From Clostridia bacterium (GTDB taxonomy: Bacteria; Bacillota; Clostridia; Lachnospirales; Lachnospiraceae), in contig CAJTIM010000001.1 of assembly GCA_910576325.1 (NCBI GenBank), forward strand, positions 284,569 through 348,568: a DNA stretch of 64,000 bases. The letters are read 5' to 3'. Position 1 is the stretch's first letter, and each line of letters starts with the position of its first letter. The translations under genes and the position numbers were made by a program. The notes below the pieces were generated by a model. It made no database searches, was not told the DNA's origin, and worked only from the letters and a program-made list of their open reading frames with translations. Shown here one piece after another: positions 44,498 to 54,427 of the stretch.

Positions 44498-45373
44498 CTA
44501 AGAATTTGATCCGGTCGTTTTGCTTGGCTTTGGCAGTATATCTCCAAGCGGTTCTCCGGTCAGCTCGCTTAAGGGATGAAAGCTATATCCAAGCTCCTCC
44601 CACTTTGTCAGCAGTTCATCCAGGATTTCCCCGTTTGTTTTGGAGGTATTATGCAGCAGCACGACTGCTCCGGGATGGATGCGGGGAATCAGCTTGGCGA
44701 AGGCTTCCTCATGGGAGGGCTGCTGATCCTGATACCAGTCCACATAGGCCAGGCTCCAGAAAAAGGTTTTGTATCCCAGCTCCTGAGCCATTTTCAGATT
44801 GCTTTCGCTGTAGACGCCCTGGGGAGGACGGTAGTATTTTGCCATAGGCTGGCCGATGGCTTCCTCATAGAGCGTCTCTAAGTCCGAAAGCTCCTTTTGA
44901 AAAGCTGTCATTTCTCCGATCTTGGACATGTCAGGATGATGATATGTATGATTTCCTACGGTGTGGCCTTCCGACACCATGCGCTTTACCAGGTCCGGGC
45001 TGGTTTCCATATAATTTCCTACTATAAAAAATGTGGCAGGTGCATTGTGCTTTTTGAGTGCGTCTAGGATGGCGGGCGTATTGCCGTTTTCAAAGCCGCA
45101 GTCGAAGGTGAGGTAGATTTTTTTCTCTTCCGTTTCTTCCACAAAATAGGCGTCGAAATCCTTTAAGTAGGAGGCGGAGGCGTTGCCGGCAGGAGCCTTT
45201 CCTTCCTCCCGGAAGCTTAAACCCCAGTTTGCGGAAGCGCTGCTGCCTGCGGGAAGAACAGCGCTGGTACTGGCTGAGTGCTGGATATGAGCGATTTCAT
45301 GGCCTGCAAAATAGGAAAAGGTGAGGAGCAGAGCCGTTCCGATGATGTTTTTCAGATTCTTATTCCATTTCAT
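44498..45373 (-). CDS. Polysaccharide deacetylase (PdaA-like)
   Basis: A 291-residue carbohydrate esterase family 4 protein. An N-terminal membrane anchor/signal (about residues 10-25) precedes the NodB domain. The first motif is L-T-F-D-C-G-F-E-N-G, the TFDxGxENG form seen in PdaA-type muramic acid deacetylases, with zinc ligands in G-H-T-V-G-N-H-T-Y-H-H-P, then Y-Y-R-P-P-Q-G and V-V-L-L-H-N-T. It would act on peptidoglycan outside the cell, for example in spore cortex lactam formation; the spore link is an inference. ATG at 45373 is preferred over an upstream in-frame TTG at 45397. Confidence 0.85.
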   Translation of the reverse strand: MKWNKNLKNIIGTALLLTFSYFAGHEIAHIQHSASTSAVLPAGSSASANWGLSFREEGKAPAGNASASYLKDFDAYFVEETEEKKIYLTFDCGFENGNTPAILDALKKHNAPATFFIVGNYMETSPDLVKRMVSEGHTVGNHTYHHPDMSKIGEMTAFQKELSDLETLYEEAIGQPMAKYYRPPQGVYSESNLKMAQELGYKTFFWSLAYVDWYQDQQPSHEEAFAKLIPRIHPGAVVLLHNTSKTNGEILDELLTKWEELGYSFHPLSELTGEPLGDILPKPSKTTGSNS

Positions 45374-45641
45374 TTTTAAAAATTCCGTTTTTTCCAATAT
45401 ATGAGTATCCCGTAAAAATCAGACGTAACCTTGGTATTTTGTTTTCTGCCGCCAGAGGGATAAAACTTTTTGTGAAGGACTTCTTTTTATTCCCATAAGG
45501 ACAATGTAATGGTATAATGGAAAAAGCAGGAAAAGAACGGAAAATCAAAACAAAAGAAGGGCGTATTTTGAGAAGTATACGCGTATGTACTCTGAAAGGA
45601 CGGTTTAACCTGTTTAACAAAAAGAAAGGGGATACAAAAGG

Positions 45642-46577
45642 ATGAAGAAGTATTGTTTTGGCGTTGATGTGGGAGGAACTACCATTAAGCTGGGCCTGTT
45701 TACGGTAGAGGGGGAGCTTCTGGAAAAATGGGAAATTCCCACCCGGACGGAAAATCATTCGGAGGCGGTTCTTCCCGATGTGGCGGAGGCCGTTCTGGGA
45801 AAAATGAAAGAAAAGGGCATTGAGAAAGAAGAGGTAACAGGCGTGGGCTTCGGTGTTCCGGGACCGGTAACGGCGGAGGGCGTGATTGTGATGAATGCCA
45901 ATCTGGGCTGGAGAAACAAGCATGTGGCAAAGGAGCTTGAGGAGCTTACCGGACTTCCCTGCAGGGGCGGCAATGATGTAAAGACAGCCGGACTGGGAGA
46001 GCTCTGGAAAGGTGGAGCGGGAGGCTATAAAGATGCTGTTTTCATTACCTTGGGAACCGGAGTGGCGGCTGCGATTATTGTAGACGGCAAGGTGATTCTG
46101 GGGTCCGAGGGCGCGGCCGGGGAAGTGGGCCATATCAAGGTGGACGGAGAGATAGAGGAGGCCTGCGGCTGCGGAGGCGTAGGCTGCGCGGAACAGTTTG
46201 CATCTGCTACGGGAATCGTGAGAATGGCGAAGAAGCTGCTGGCGGAAAGTGATAAGCCATCACTTCTTCGGGAGGGAGAGGTGACGGCAAAGGCCGTATT
46301 TGACGCCGTAAAAGCCGGTGATGAGACAGCAAAGGAGGTGGCGGAGAAATTTGGCCATTATCTGGGATATGCTCTGGCGGCCACGGCAGCTGTTGTGGAC
46401 CCGGAAGCATTTATTATCGGCGGCGGCGTGTCGAAGGCCGGGGAAATTCTGATTGAATATGTACAGAAATATTATCAGAAATACGTATGGCCGGGGTGCC
46501 GGGGGAAAAAGTTTGTCCTTGCGAAGCTTGGAAATGATGCCGGGATTTACGGGGCGGCAAGCTATGTGAAGATGTAG
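45642..46577 (+). CDS. glcK: ROK-family glucokinase
   Basis: A 311-residue ROK kinase. ATP motif D-V-G-G-T-T-I-K near the N-terminus, sugar-binding E-G-A-A-G-E-V-G-H, the zinc motif C-G-C-G-G-V-G-C-A-E-Q, and the active-site Asp in G-G-N-D-V-K-T-A. It phosphorylates glucose with ATP, giving entry to glycolysis for glucose released inside the cell. Ribosome site AAAGGGG before ATG 45642. A TATAAT at 45513-45518 is a likely -10 element, with a weak -35. Monocistronic. Confidence 0.92.
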   Translation: MKKYCFGVDVGGTTIKLGLFTVEGELLEKWEIPTRTENHSEAVLPDVAEAVLGKMKEKGIEKEEVTGVGFGVPGPVTAEGVIVMNANLGWRNKHVAKELEELTGLPCRGGNDVKTAGLGELWKGGAGGYKDAVFITLGTGVAAAIIVDGKVILGSEGAAGEVGHIKVDGEIEEACGCGGVGCAEQFASATGIVRMAKKLLAESDKPSLLREGEVTAKAVFDAVKAGDETAKEVAEKFGHYLGYALAATAAVVDPEAFIIGGGVSKAGEILIEYVQKYYQKYVWPGCRGKKFVLAKLGNDAGIYGAASYVKM

Positions 46578-46637
46578 CCGAATTTGGAAAGAACAGCAGT
46601 TTTTTGAATATAACGGAACGGCACTATTGGGGTAAGT

Positions 46638-46724
46638 ATGATAGGCATAGCTGCAAATGGAATTCTGATTGTAGGCATGTATGTACAGGTGGGCTATTAT
46701 ATAAATATTTGTGTATACAAGTAA
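46638..46724 (+). CDS. possible 28-residue hydrophobic peptide
   Basis: ATG at 46638 with GGGGTAAGT before it opens a 28-codon frame. The product is hydrophobic, with the start MIGIAANGILIVGMY, and could be a single membrane span. It is the first of two tiny neighbouring frames; neither resembles a family I know. Low confidence that it is translated. Confidence 0.25.
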   Translation: MIGIAANGILIVGMYVQVGYYINICVYK

Positions 46725-46738
46725 AAAGGAAGGATAGC

Positions 46739-46822
46739 ATGAGTAAATTGTCGGATAATACAGTTTTAGGCGTCCTGATTCTGGCAGAAATGTATATTCG
46801 GCGGAGCTGGTCTTATGTGTAA
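46739..46822 (+). CDS. possible 27-residue small protein
   Basis: ATG at 46739 preceded by AAAAAGGAAGGATAGC, a good ribosome site, encodes a 27-residue peptide (starts MSKLSDNTVLGVLILAEMY). It ends 28 bases before a terminator-like hairpin. The good ribosome site and following terminator favour a real small gene, but there is no family evidence. Confidence 0.35.
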   Translation: MSKLSDNTVLGVLILAEMYIRRSWSYV

Positions 46823-46849
46823 GGGGAGATAAGCAAAAGGGTATATGCG

Positions 46850-46882
46850 AAAAGGGCAGTTAGAAGGCTGTCCTTTTGTGAG
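46850..46882 (+). terminator. hairpin terminator downstream of glcK and the tiny ORFs
   Basis: AAAAGGGCAG (46850-46859) pairs with CTGTCCTTTT (46868-46877) with one G-T pair. From here to the leuB promoter at 47103 I see no gene and no T-box. Confidence 0.65.
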
Positions 46883-47102
46883 CTTAGAATGGTAATAGTG
46901 AATTAAGTATCTCTTTCAGCGAGTATCTGGTTATATAGCAGATATCCTATTTATAACAATTAATATTTAAGGTGTAAAGCATTATTCCCCCTAACAGTAT
47001 TGGTTTCGTGCCTGTCAGAGGAGTAATTGACGCAGGTGCGGAGAGCGGCAAGGAATGTAATAACTTTTCTGCTGTAAAGAAATAAAGAAATAAAATTTCC
47101 AG

Positions 47103-47131
47103 TTGAAAAAAACGGATTTTTGTTCTATATT
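47103..47131 (+). promoter_or_regulatory. promoter of leuB-ilvD
   Basis: TTGAAA (47103-47108), 17-base spacer, TATATT (47126-47131). The start of transcription would be about 30 bases before leuB, leaving no room for a T-box or attenuator. Confidence 0.7.
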
Positions 47132-47167
47132 ATTAGCAATAGGCATTTTTAGAAGGGATGATGAAGA

Positions 47168-48253
47168 ATGAAATTAGATATCGCAGTAATACCCGGCGAC
47201 GGAATCGGGCCGGAGATTGTGAGGGAGGCCAGGAAGGTACTGGATACCGTGGCAGAGCGTTACGGCCATGAATGGGCGTACACGGAGCTTTTGATGGGTG
47301 GAGCTTCTATTGATGTCCACGGAGTGCCGCTGACAGATGAGACTATTGAAACGGCAAAGTCAAAGGATGCGGTCCTTATGGGCTCCATCGGCGGCGATGC
47401 GGCTACCTCTCCCTGGTATCAGCTTCCGCCGGAAAAGAGACCGGAAGCAGGACTTTTGAAGCTGCGCAAGTCCCTGGGGCTGTTTGCCAACCTAAGACCG
47501 GCCGTGCTCTATAACGAGCTTAAGAGGGCCTGCCCCCTGCGGGATGAGATTATCGGGGACGGCTTTGATATGATGATTATGCGGGAGCTGACCGGCGGCC
47601 TTTACTTTGGAGAGCGCAGAACCGAGGAAGTCGACGGGATTCTCACCGCAGTAGACACACTTACATACAACGTGGAGGAAATCCGCCGCATAGCCAGGAG
47701 AGCCTTCGACATAGCGGGGAAGAGAAGGAAGAAGGTCTGCAGCGTAGATAAGGCCAATGTTCTCGATTCCTCCAGGCTTTGGAGAAAGGTCGTGGAAGAG
47801 GTTGCAAAAGACTATCCCGGAATCGAGCTTTCCCATATGCTGGTAGACAACTGTGCCATGCAGCTTGTGAAGGACCCGGGGCAGTTTGACGTGATTCTCA
47901 CGGAGAATATGTTCGGCGACATTCTCTCCGACGAGGCAAGCATGGTAACAGGCTCCATCGGAATGTTGGCAAGCGCAAGCTTAAATGATACAAAGTTCGG
48001 CCTTTACGAGCCGAGCCACGGTTCCGCGCCGGACATAGCCGGACAGAATCTGGCCAATCCCATTGCAACGATACTTTCAGCGGCAATGATGCTTCGGTTT
48101 ACCTTTGATCTGGACAAAGAAGCCGATGCCATAGAAGCGGCAGTTCAGCAGGTGCTTACGGAAGGTTATCGTACAGGCGACATTATGTCCGAGGGCTGTA
48201 CCAAGGTAGGAACCGTGGAAATGGGAGATTTGATTGCACAACATATTAAATAA
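47168..48253 (+). CDS. leuB: 3-isopropylmalate dehydrogenase
   Basis: A 361-residue enzyme of leucine synthesis, oxidising and decarboxylating 3-isopropylmalate with NAD. It starts with the [10 protein letters not shown] motif; the substrate-binding Arg residues ([13 protein letters not shown]), the metal site [10 protein letters not shown] and the NAD motif E-P-S-H-G-S-A-P-D are present. leuA, leuC and leuD are not nearby, so the pathway is scattered in this genome. It is cotranscribed with ilvD, 46 bases downstream. Confidence 0.95.
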   Translation: MKLDIAVIPGDGIGPEIVREARKVLDTVAERYGHEWAYTELLMGGASIDVHGVPLTDETIETAKSKDAVLMGSIGGDAATSPWYQLPPEKRPEAGLLKLRKSLGLFANLRPAVLYNELKRACPLRDEIIGDGFDMMIMRELTGGLYFGERRTEEVDGILTAVDTLTYNVEEIRRIARRAFDIAGKRRKKVCSVDKANVLDSSRLWRKVVEEVAKDYPGIELSHMLVDNCAMQLVKDPGQFDVILTENMFGDILSDEASMVTGSIGMLASASLNDTKFGLYEPSHGSAPDIAGQNLANPIATILSAAMMLRFTFDLDKEADAIEAAVQQVLTEGYRTGDIMSEGCTKVGTVEMGDLIAQHIK

Positions 48254-48260
48254 TTGATTA

Positions 48261-48290
48261 GTGCTGTCGCGCAGCGACTGGAATAGGAGG
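48261..48290 (+). repeat. Shine-Dalgarno-proximal leader module before ilvD
   Basis: GTGCT followed by the hairpin GTCGC-GCA-GCGAC (48266-48278), then TGGAATAGGAGG. This is the minimal form, with no larger hairpin upstream. Its tail (CTGGAATAGGAG) matches the tail of the oppD hairpins. Confidence 0.75.
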
Positions 48291-48299
48291 AATACAGGT

Positions 48300-49964
48300 A
48301 TGAAAAGTGATGCGGTAACAAAGGGAATGCAGCAGGCGCCCCACAGAAGTTTATTCAATGCTCTGGGACTGACCCCGGAAGAGCTTGACAAGCCCCTGGT
48401 AGGAATTGTCAGCTCATACAACGAGATTGTACCCGGCCATATGAATTTGGATAAGATCGTAGAGGCCGTAAAATTAGGCGTAGCTATGGGCGGCGGAACA
48501 CCCATTGTGTTCCCGGCCATTGCCGTCTGCGACGGAATCGCAATGGGCCATGTGGGAATGAAATATTCTCTGGTTACAAGAGATCTGATTGCCGATTCCA
48601 CGGAATGTATGGCTCTGGCTCATCAGTTCGATGCCCTGGTTATGGTCCCCAACTGTGATAAAAACGTGCCGGGACTTCTGATGGCGGCGGCCAGAATCAA
48701 CGTTCCCACCGTATTTGTCAGCGGCGGACCCATGCTGGCCGGCCATGTAAAGGGCCAGAAGCGAAGCCTTTCCAGTATGTTTGAGGCCGTAGGCGCTCAT
48801 GCGGCAGGCACAATGACCGAGGAGGACGTAAGGGAATTTGAGGAAAAGACCTGTCCGACCTGCGGCTCCTGCTCCGGCATGTACACGGCCAACAGCATGA
48901 ACTGTCTGACCGAGGCTCTGGGCATGGGACTTGGAGGAAACGGAACCATTCCGGCCGTATATTCCGAGCGTATCAAGCTGGCAAAGCATGCAGGTATGCA
49001 GGTCATGGAGATGTTCCGCCGGAATATCCGCCCCCGTGACATTATGACGGAGAAAGCATTTTTAAATGCCCTAACCGTAGATATGGCACTTGGCTGCTCC
49101 ACCAACAGTATGCTCCACCTTCCGGCCATCGCCCATGAAGCAGGCGTGGATCTGAACATGGAGGTCGCCAATGAGATGAGCGCCAAGACCCCGAACCTCT
49201 GCCATCTGGCCCCGGCAGGTCCCACCTATATGGAAGATTTGAACGAGGCAGGCGGCGTCTACGCCGTAATGAACGAGCTGAATAAAAAGCAGCTTCTTTA
49301 CACGGACCTGATCACCGTCACAGGAAAGACCGTAGGAGAAAATATAGCAGGCTGCGCAAACCGCAATCCCGAGGTAATCCGTCCCATTGACAATCCCTAC
49401 AGCGAGATTGGCGGAATTGCCGTTCTTAAAGGCAATCTGGCTCCCGACACGGCTGTGGTAAAGCGTTCCGCCGTGGTTCCGGAGATGATGACCCACGAGG
49501 GACCGGCCCGTGTATTTGACTGCGAGGAGGACGCCATCGACGCTATTAAAGGCGGCAGGATCGTGGCAGGCGACGTAGTGGTTATCCGCTATGAGGGACC
49601 AAAAGGCGGTCCCGGTATGCGCGAGATGCTCAATCCGACCTCTGCTATTGCAGGTATGGGACTGGGCGCATCCGTAGCCCTTATTACGGACGGGCGTTTC
49701 AGCGGCGCATCCAGAGGCGCTTCCATCGGACATGTATCTCCCGAGGCAGCCGTAGGCGGACCGATAGCATTGGTGGAAGAGGGCGACCGAATCCGCATTG
49801 ATATTCCTGGCAACCGTCTGGAAGTTCTGGTATCCGACGAGGAGATGGACGCAAGAAAAGAAAAATGGCAGCCCAGAGAGCCGAGAGTTACCACAGGCTA
49901 TCTGGCCCGTTACGCAAAAATGGTAACTTCCGGCAACCGTGGCGCAGTCTTGGAGATTAAATAA
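48300..49964 (+). CDS. ilvD: Dihydroxy-acid dehydratase
   Basis: A 554-residue IlvD. It holds the Fe-S cysteines in N-C-D-K-N-V-P-G and [14 protein letters not shown], and the C-terminal G-R-F-S-G-A-S-R-G. It makes the 2-oxo acid precursors of isoleucine and valine. The ATG at 48300 is the true start: it lies 10 bases after AGGAGG and homologues start at this point, while the in-frame GTG at 48261 lies within the leader hairpin. ilvB follows after 130 bases. Confidence 0.95.
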   Translation: MKSDAVTKGMQQAPHRSLFNALGLTPEELDKPLVGIVSSYNEIVPGHMNLDKIVEAVKLGVAMGGGTPIVFPAIAVCDGIAMGHVGMKYSLVTRDLIADSTECMALAHQFDALVMVPNCDKNVPGLLMAAARINVPTVFVSGGPMLAGHVKGQKRSLSSMFEAVGAHAAGTMTEEDVREFEEKTCPTCGSCSGMYTANSMNCLTEALGMGLGGNGTIPAVYSERIKLAKHAGMQVMEMFRRNIRPRDIMTEKAFLNALTVDMALGCSTNSMLHLPAIAHEAGVDLNMEVANEMSAKTPNLCHLAPAGPTYMEDLNEAGGVYAVMNELNKKQLLYTDLITVTGKTVGENIAGCANRNPEVIRPIDNPYSEIGGIAVLKGNLAPDTAVVKRSAVVPEMMTHEGPARVFDCEEDAIDAIKGGRIVAGDVVVIRYEGPKGGPGMREMLNPTSAIAGMGLGASVALITDGRFSGASRGASIGHVSPEAAVGGPIALVEEGDRIRIDIPGNRLEVLVSDEEMDARKEKWQPREPRVTTGYLARYAKMVTSGNRGAVLEIK

Positions 49965-50094
49965 ACAGTAAAATCGTACACGGTGCGTAAATCCATTTAC
50001 TGACAAAGTATTAAGTGACAGGAACTTAATTTCATACAAGTGTACCAAGTGTGATATTGCGGAACTCAAAACATAGAAAGAACGGAGAAAATAT

Positions 50095-51780
50095 ATGCAG
50101 TTGACAGGATCAGAGATTATCATCGAATGTCTCAAGGAACAGGGCGTAGACACCGTATTCGGCTATCCGGGAGGCGCGATCTTAAATGTATACGATGAAT
50201 TATACAAGCACAGCAACGAGATTAAGCATATTCTGACCTCCCACGAGCAGGGAGCCTCCCATGCGGCGGACGGCTATGCCCGGGCTACGGGAAAGGTGGG
50301 CGTATGCATGGCGACCTCCGGTCCGGGAGCTACCAATCTGGTTACGGGAATTGCCACCGCTTACATGGACTCGATTCCCCTGGTAGCCATCACCGCCAAC
50401 GTAGGAAAACCCCTTCTTGGCCGGGATTCCTTCCAGGAGGTAGACATTGCCGGAATCACTATGCCGGTGACAAAGCATAATTATATCATTAAGGATGTGG
50501 AAAATCTGGCTCCGGCCATTCGCAGAGCCTTCCATATAGCCAGAAGCGGCCGGCCCGGTCCGGTGCTGATTGACGTAACCAAGGATGTGACGGCAAATAA
50601 GACCGACTACGAATACCAGAAGCCCCTGGAGGCGGAGCGGGATGCATCCGGGATACTGGAGGAGGATTTGGATCGGGCCGCGGCAATGATAGCCAAGGCA
50701 AAGCGCCCCTTTATTTTTGCAGGAGGCGGAGCGGTGCTGTCCGGCGCATCTGAGGAGTTGGCGGAGCTTGCAAGAAAGCTGGAGGCTCCTGTCTGTGATT
50801 CCCTTATGGGAAAGGGCGCATTTCCGGGGGAGGATCCTCTCTATACGGGAATGCTTGGGATGCACGGAACAAAGGCATCCAATTTCGGCGTGACCCAGTG
50901 TGATCTTCTGATTACGGTAGGCGCACGGTTCAGCGACCGGGTAACAGGAGACGCTACCCGATTTGCAAGGAAGGCGAGAATCCTCCAGATCGACATCGAT
51001 CCGGCGGAAATCAATAAAAATGTCATGGTAGACGCCAGCATCATCGGTGATGTGAAGGAGGTTCTTACGCGCCTTCTGCCCCGACTCCAGGAAAAGAAGC
51101 ATCCCGAGTGGATCAGCCAGGTAGAAGCTCTCAAAGAAAAGCATCCCCTGCGGTACGAGGAAAACCGCCTCACCGGTCCCTATGTAGTGGAAGAGCTGTA
51201 TAGAATAACCAAGGGCGATGCCATTATCACCACCGAGGTTGGCCAGAATCAGATGTGGGCGGCTCAGTTCTACAAATATAAGGAGCCAAGAACCTTCCTG
51301 ACCTCCGGAGGACTGGGAACAATGGGCTACGGCCTGGGCGCCTCCATCGGCGCAAAGCTGGGCCGCCCGGATAAGATCGTGGTAAATGTGGCAGGCGATG
51401 GCTGTTTCCGTATGAATATGAACGAGATAGCGACGGCTGCCCGTTACAATGTGCCCATTATTCAGCTTGTATTAAACAATCACGTTCTGGGCATGGTACA
51501 TCAGTGGCAGACCTTGTTCTACAATAAGCATTATTCGGCAACCATTCTGGACGACCAGGTGGATTTTGTGAAGCTTGCGGAGGCTTTGGGAGCCGTAGGT
51601 ATGCGTGTTACAAAGCGGGAGGAGGTCGGCCCGGCCATAGAAAAGGCAATATCACTTGGACGGCCGGTAGTCATTGACTGTATGATTGACTGCGCGGATA
51701 AGGTATTTCCTATGGTGGCGGCAGGCGCGCCCATTGAGGAAGCCTTTGATGCGGAGGATTTGAAGAAAGCGGAATCATAA
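50095..51780 (+). CDS. ilvB: Acetolactate synthase, large subunit
   Basis: A 561-residue thiamine-diphosphate enzyme. The catalytic Glu is in T-S-H-E-Q-G-A-S-H-A-A-D-G-Y-A, the FAD region is in the middle, and the cofactor motif G-D-G-C-F-R-M-N then N-N-H-V-L-G-M-V near the C-terminus. It joins pyruvate to pyruvate or 2-oxobutyrate in branched-chain amino acid synthesis. The small regulatory subunit ilvN/ilvH is not adjacent, nor is ilvC. Ribosome site AACGGAGAAAAT. A catabolic AlsS is less likely given the ilvD neighbour. Confidence 0.93.
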   Translation: MQLTGSEIIIECLKEQGVDTVFGYPGGAILNVYDELYKHSNEIKHILTSHEQGASHAADGYARATGKVGVCMATSGPGATNLVTGIATAYMDSIPLVAITANVGKPLLGRDSFQEVDIAGITMPVTKHNYIIKDVENLAPAIRRAFHIARSGRPGPVLIDVTKDVTANKTDYEYQKPLEAERDASGILEEDLDRAAAMIAKAKRPFIFAGGGAVLSGASEELAELARKLEAPVCDSLMGKGAFPGEDPLYTGMLGMHGTKASNFGVTQCDLLITVGARFSDRVTGDATRFARKARILQIDIDPAEINKNVMVDASIIGDVKEVLTRLLPRLQEKKHPEWISQVEALKEKHPLRYEENRLTGPYVVEELYRITKGDAIITTEVGQNQMWAAQFYKYKEPRTFLTSGGLGTMGYGLGASIGAKLGRPDKIVVNVAGDGCFRMNMNEIATAARYNVPIIQLVLNNHVLGMVHQWQTLFYNKHYSATILDDQVDFVKLAEALGAVGMRVTKREEVGPAIEKAISLGRPVVIDCMIDCADKVFPMVAAGAPIEEAFDAEDLKKAES

Positions 51781-51869
51781 TAAGGAAAGTAAGTAAGGTA
51801 CACGATTTAAGTACCTGATTCATACACGTCTTTGGGGCGGGCTATCAATGGAAACAGGGAGCTTACGGA

Positions 51870-53228
51870 ATGTGGAAGCGGATAAGGTGGTTTGTGTGGA
51901 GCCTGTTTGCGGTTCTGATGATTTATACGGGAATCTCCGTGTATTTTATGGAACATTTTTTTCCCGGAACCTCCATCAATAACACAAATGCGGAATATTT
52001 AACGGTAGAGCAGGTAAACGAACTGCTGATGAGCCAGGCGCAGACATATAAGCTAACGCTTCTGGGGCGGGAGGGAGAGACGGAAGAGCTTGATTCGGCG
52101 GATCTGGGCGTAACCTATTACGAGACGGATGCGGCCGGGCAGATTAAGCGGATTCAGAACGGTTTTCTCTGGCTTCGGATGTTCTGGCAGAGAGATTCCT
52201 ATCATCTGACACCAGGCGTTGCCATAGATGAGGAACAGTTTCATGAGGCAGTTCGGGATTTGGAGCTGGTAAAAAATGGGAAACATCCGCAAAATGCCTG
52301 GGTTGAGCTTACGGAGGACGGTTATGAGCTTCACGAGGAGCAGCCGGGAAACCGTTTAGCTATTCGCAACCTTGAGGAGCAGATGAAGGGAGCCGTAACC
52401 AATCAGCTCCCGGAGCTGAATTTAGAGGAGGCAGGCTGCTACCTGGCTCCCGGAATCACCGCGGAATCGGAGGAAGTGACAGCGCTTACGGAAAAGCTGG
52501 ATCACTGGCTGGGGGCGGAGATTACCTACGAGTTCGGCCCGGAAAGCCAGGTAGTGGATGAAAATGTGATCAGCAGATTTATTCGTCTGGAGGGCTATGA
52601 GGCATCTCTTGACGGGGAAGCGGTTACGGAGTGGGTCCGTGAGCTGGCGGAGAGCCGGGACACCTACAAAAAGCCCCGGAAATTTAAAAGTACTCTCCGC
52701 GGAGTGATTACGGTGAAGGGCGGCAATTATGGCTGGCAGATCGATCAGGAGACGGAAAGCCAGGAGCTTCTGGCCCACATTGAACAGGGTGACACCCTTG
52801 CAAAAGAGCCGGCCTACACCCAAAGAGGCAATGTGTGGAGTACCAACTATGACATTGGTGACACATATATTGAGGTGGATATGGGCGCTCAGCACATGTG
52901 GTTCTACAAAAATGGGCAGCTCATTGTGGATACGGACGTAGTTACGGGAAATATGAGCCGTGGCTACGGCACGCCGGCCATCGTAGCGGCTGTCAAATAC
53001 AAGGCCCGTAATGCCGTGCTACGCGGCGCAGACTATGCAACGCCTGTAAAATACTGGATGCCCTTTTACGGAAATTACGGGATTCATGATGCCAACTGGA
53101 GAGCCAAATTTGGCGGAGCCATCTACCAAACCAACGGCTCACACGGCTGCGTCAACACACCGCCGGCCAATATGAAGATTTTATTCGAGCAGGCAGAAAA
53201 GGGAACGCCGGTTGTGTTGTATTATTAG
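51870..53228 (+). CDS. L,D-transpeptidase (YkuD) with peptidoglycan-binding domain
   Basis: A 452-residue cell-wall enzyme. An N-terminal membrane anchor (about 7-27) is followed by an extracellular domain of the PG-binding type (about 35-310) and a YkuD catalytic domain (about 325-452). The catalytic motif is complete: His in Y-G-I-H-D and S-H-G-C-V-N with C427. It makes 3-3 peptide cross-links or anchors proteins to peptidoglycan, conferring beta-lactam tolerance in some species. The ATG at 51870 follows AGGGAGCTTACGGA. Its stop codon overlaps the start of the hairpin leader of serC. Confidence 0.9.
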   Translation: MWKRIRWFVWSLFAVLMIYTGISVYFMEHFFPGTSINNTNAEYLTVEQVNELLMSQAQTYKLTLLGREGETEELDSADLGVTYYETDAAGQIKRIQNGFLWLRMFWQRDSYHLTPGVAIDEEQFHEAVRDLELVKNGKHPQNAWVELTEDGYELHEEQPGNRLAIRNLEEQMKGAVTNQLPELNLEEAGCYLAPGITAESEEVTALTEKLDHWLGAEITYEFGPESQVVDENVISRFIRLEGYEASLDGEAVTEWVRELAESRDTYKKPRKFKSTLRGVITVKGGNYGWQIDQETESQELLAHIEQGDTLAKEPAYTQRGNVWSTNYDIGDTYIEVDMGAQHMWFYKNGQLIVDTDVVTGNMSRGYGTPAIVAAVKYKARNAVLRGADYATPVKYWMPFYGNYGIHDANWRAKFGGAIYQTNGSHGCVNTPPANMKILFEQAEKGTPVVLYY

Positions 53229-53333
53229 AGGAAATTTCATGAGAGCCCTTTCGAATGAAAGTTCCTCTCAATACAGGTGTGTCGAAGCGGCTTTACCCTT
53301 TAGTGCCGTCGCGCAGCGACTTAAAATAGGAGG
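53227..53333 (+). repeat. Shine-Dalgarno-proximal leader module before serC
   Basis: Large hairpin arms 53227-53240 and 53255-53268 (14 bp with one mismatch), TACAGGTG, GCTTTACCC, then the small hairpin GTCGC-GCA-GCGAC (53308-53320) and TTAAAATAGGAGG. It matches the units before the sucrose PTS gene, without the left outer arm. Confidence 0.8.
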
Positions 53334-53341
53334 ATGAAAAA

Positions 53342-54427
53342 ATGAATCGAGTGTATAATTTTTCCGCAGGACCGGCGGTGCTGCCGGAGGAGGTTTTAAA
53401 GGACGCCGCCGCAGAAATGCTGGATTATCAGGGAACAGGCATGTCTGTTATGGAGATGTCCCACCGCTCCAAGGTGTTTGAAGAGATCTTAAATGAAGCC
53501 GAACAAGATCTCCGCGATCTCATGGCAATCCCCGCCGACTACAAGGTGCTGTTTCTCCAGGGAGGCGCGCATCTGCAGTTTGCAATGATCCCCATGAACC
53601 TTATGAAAAACCGCGTAGCCGACTACATTGTCACCGGCCAGTGGGCAAAAAAAGCATTTAACGAGGCAGGAATCTACGGAAAGGCCAACAAAATAGCCAC
53701 TTCCGAGGATAAGACCTTTTCCTACATACCGGACTGCTCCGATCTGCCCGTAAGCCCCGACGCGGACTATGTATACATCTGCGAGAATAACACCATATAC
53801 GGAACAAAATTCCATACCCTGCCCAATACCAAGGGAAAGCTACTGGTATCCGACGTATCCTCCTGCTTCCTCTCCGAGCCGGTGGATGTGACAAAATACG
53901 GCCTGCTCTACGGCGGTGTTCAGAAGAACATCGGTCCTGCCGGCATGGTCATAGCCATTATCCGCGAGGACCTTATCACTGAGGACACTCTGCCGGGAAC
54001 GCCTACCTATATGAAATACAAGATTCACGCCGACGCCAATTCTCTCTACAACACGCCCAATGCCTACTGCATCTATATGTGCGGCAAGGTATTTAAATGG
54101 CTGAAGAAAATGGGCGGTCTGGAAGCCATGAAGCTTCGCAACGAGGAAAAAGCGGCCATTCTCTATGATTTCCTGGACGAAAGCAGTCTTTTTAAGGGAA
54201 CCGTCCGCAGGGAGGACCGCTCCTTGATGAATGTGCCCTTTGTCACAGGCAGCGCCGAGCTGGACGCAGCCTTTGTAAAGGCGGCCGCAGAAGTTGGCCT
54301 CGTGAACCTCAAAGGCCACCGGAGCGTAGGAGGCATGCGGGCAAGCATTTACAATGCCATGCCCTTAGAGGGTGTAAAGACCCTTGTGGAGTTTATGAGA
54401 AAATTCGAGGAGGAACACCATGTATAA
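53342..54427 (+). CDS. serC: Phosphoserine aminotransferase
   Basis: A 361-residue class V PLP aminotransferase. N-terminal N-F-S-A-G-P-A-V-L-P, glycine-rich F-L-Q-G-G-A, PLP lysine in G-G-V-Q-K-N-I-G-P-A-G, and C-terminal R-S-V-G-G-M-R-A-S-I-Y-N. It converts 3-phosphohydroxypyruvate and glutamate to phosphoserine. First gene of serC-serA-DUF1015; ends overlapping serA by eight bases. It is preceded by AGGAGG and the repeated hairpin leader. Confidence 0.96.
   Translation: MNRVYNFSAGPAVLPEEVLKDAAAEMLDYQGTGMSVMEMSHRSKVFEEILNEAEQDLRDLMAIPADYKVLFLQGGAHLQFAMIPMNLMKNRVADYIVTGQWAKKAFNEAGIYGKANKIATSEDKTFSYIPDCSDLPVSPDADYVYICENNTIYGTKFHTLPNTKGKLLVSDVSSCFLSEPVDVTKYGLLYGGVQKNIGPAGMVIAIIREDLITEDTLPGTPTYMKYKIHADANSLYNTPNAYCIYMCGKVFKWLKKMGGLEAMKLRNEEKAAILYDFLDESSLFKGTVRREDRSLMNVPFVTGSAELDAAFVKAAAEVGLVNLKGHRSVGGMRASIYNAMPLEGVKTLVEFMRKFEEEHHV

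Noticed and set aside
46604..46822. 72-codon frame after glcK
   Set aside because: It starts without a ribosome site and its Cys/His/Trp-rich first half looks non-coding. The shorter in-frame ATG at 46739, with a good ribosome site, was listed instead at low confidence.
46878..47102. T-box leader before leuB-ilvD
   Set aside because: No T-box core (TGGNACCGCG) or terminator/antiterminator is present, and the likely promoter lies only about 37 bases before leuB.
48261..48299. GTG at 48261 as the ilvD start
   Set aside because: It would place the leader hairpin and AGGAGG inside the coding region; the ATG at 48300 has ideal spacing and matches known IlvD N-termini.
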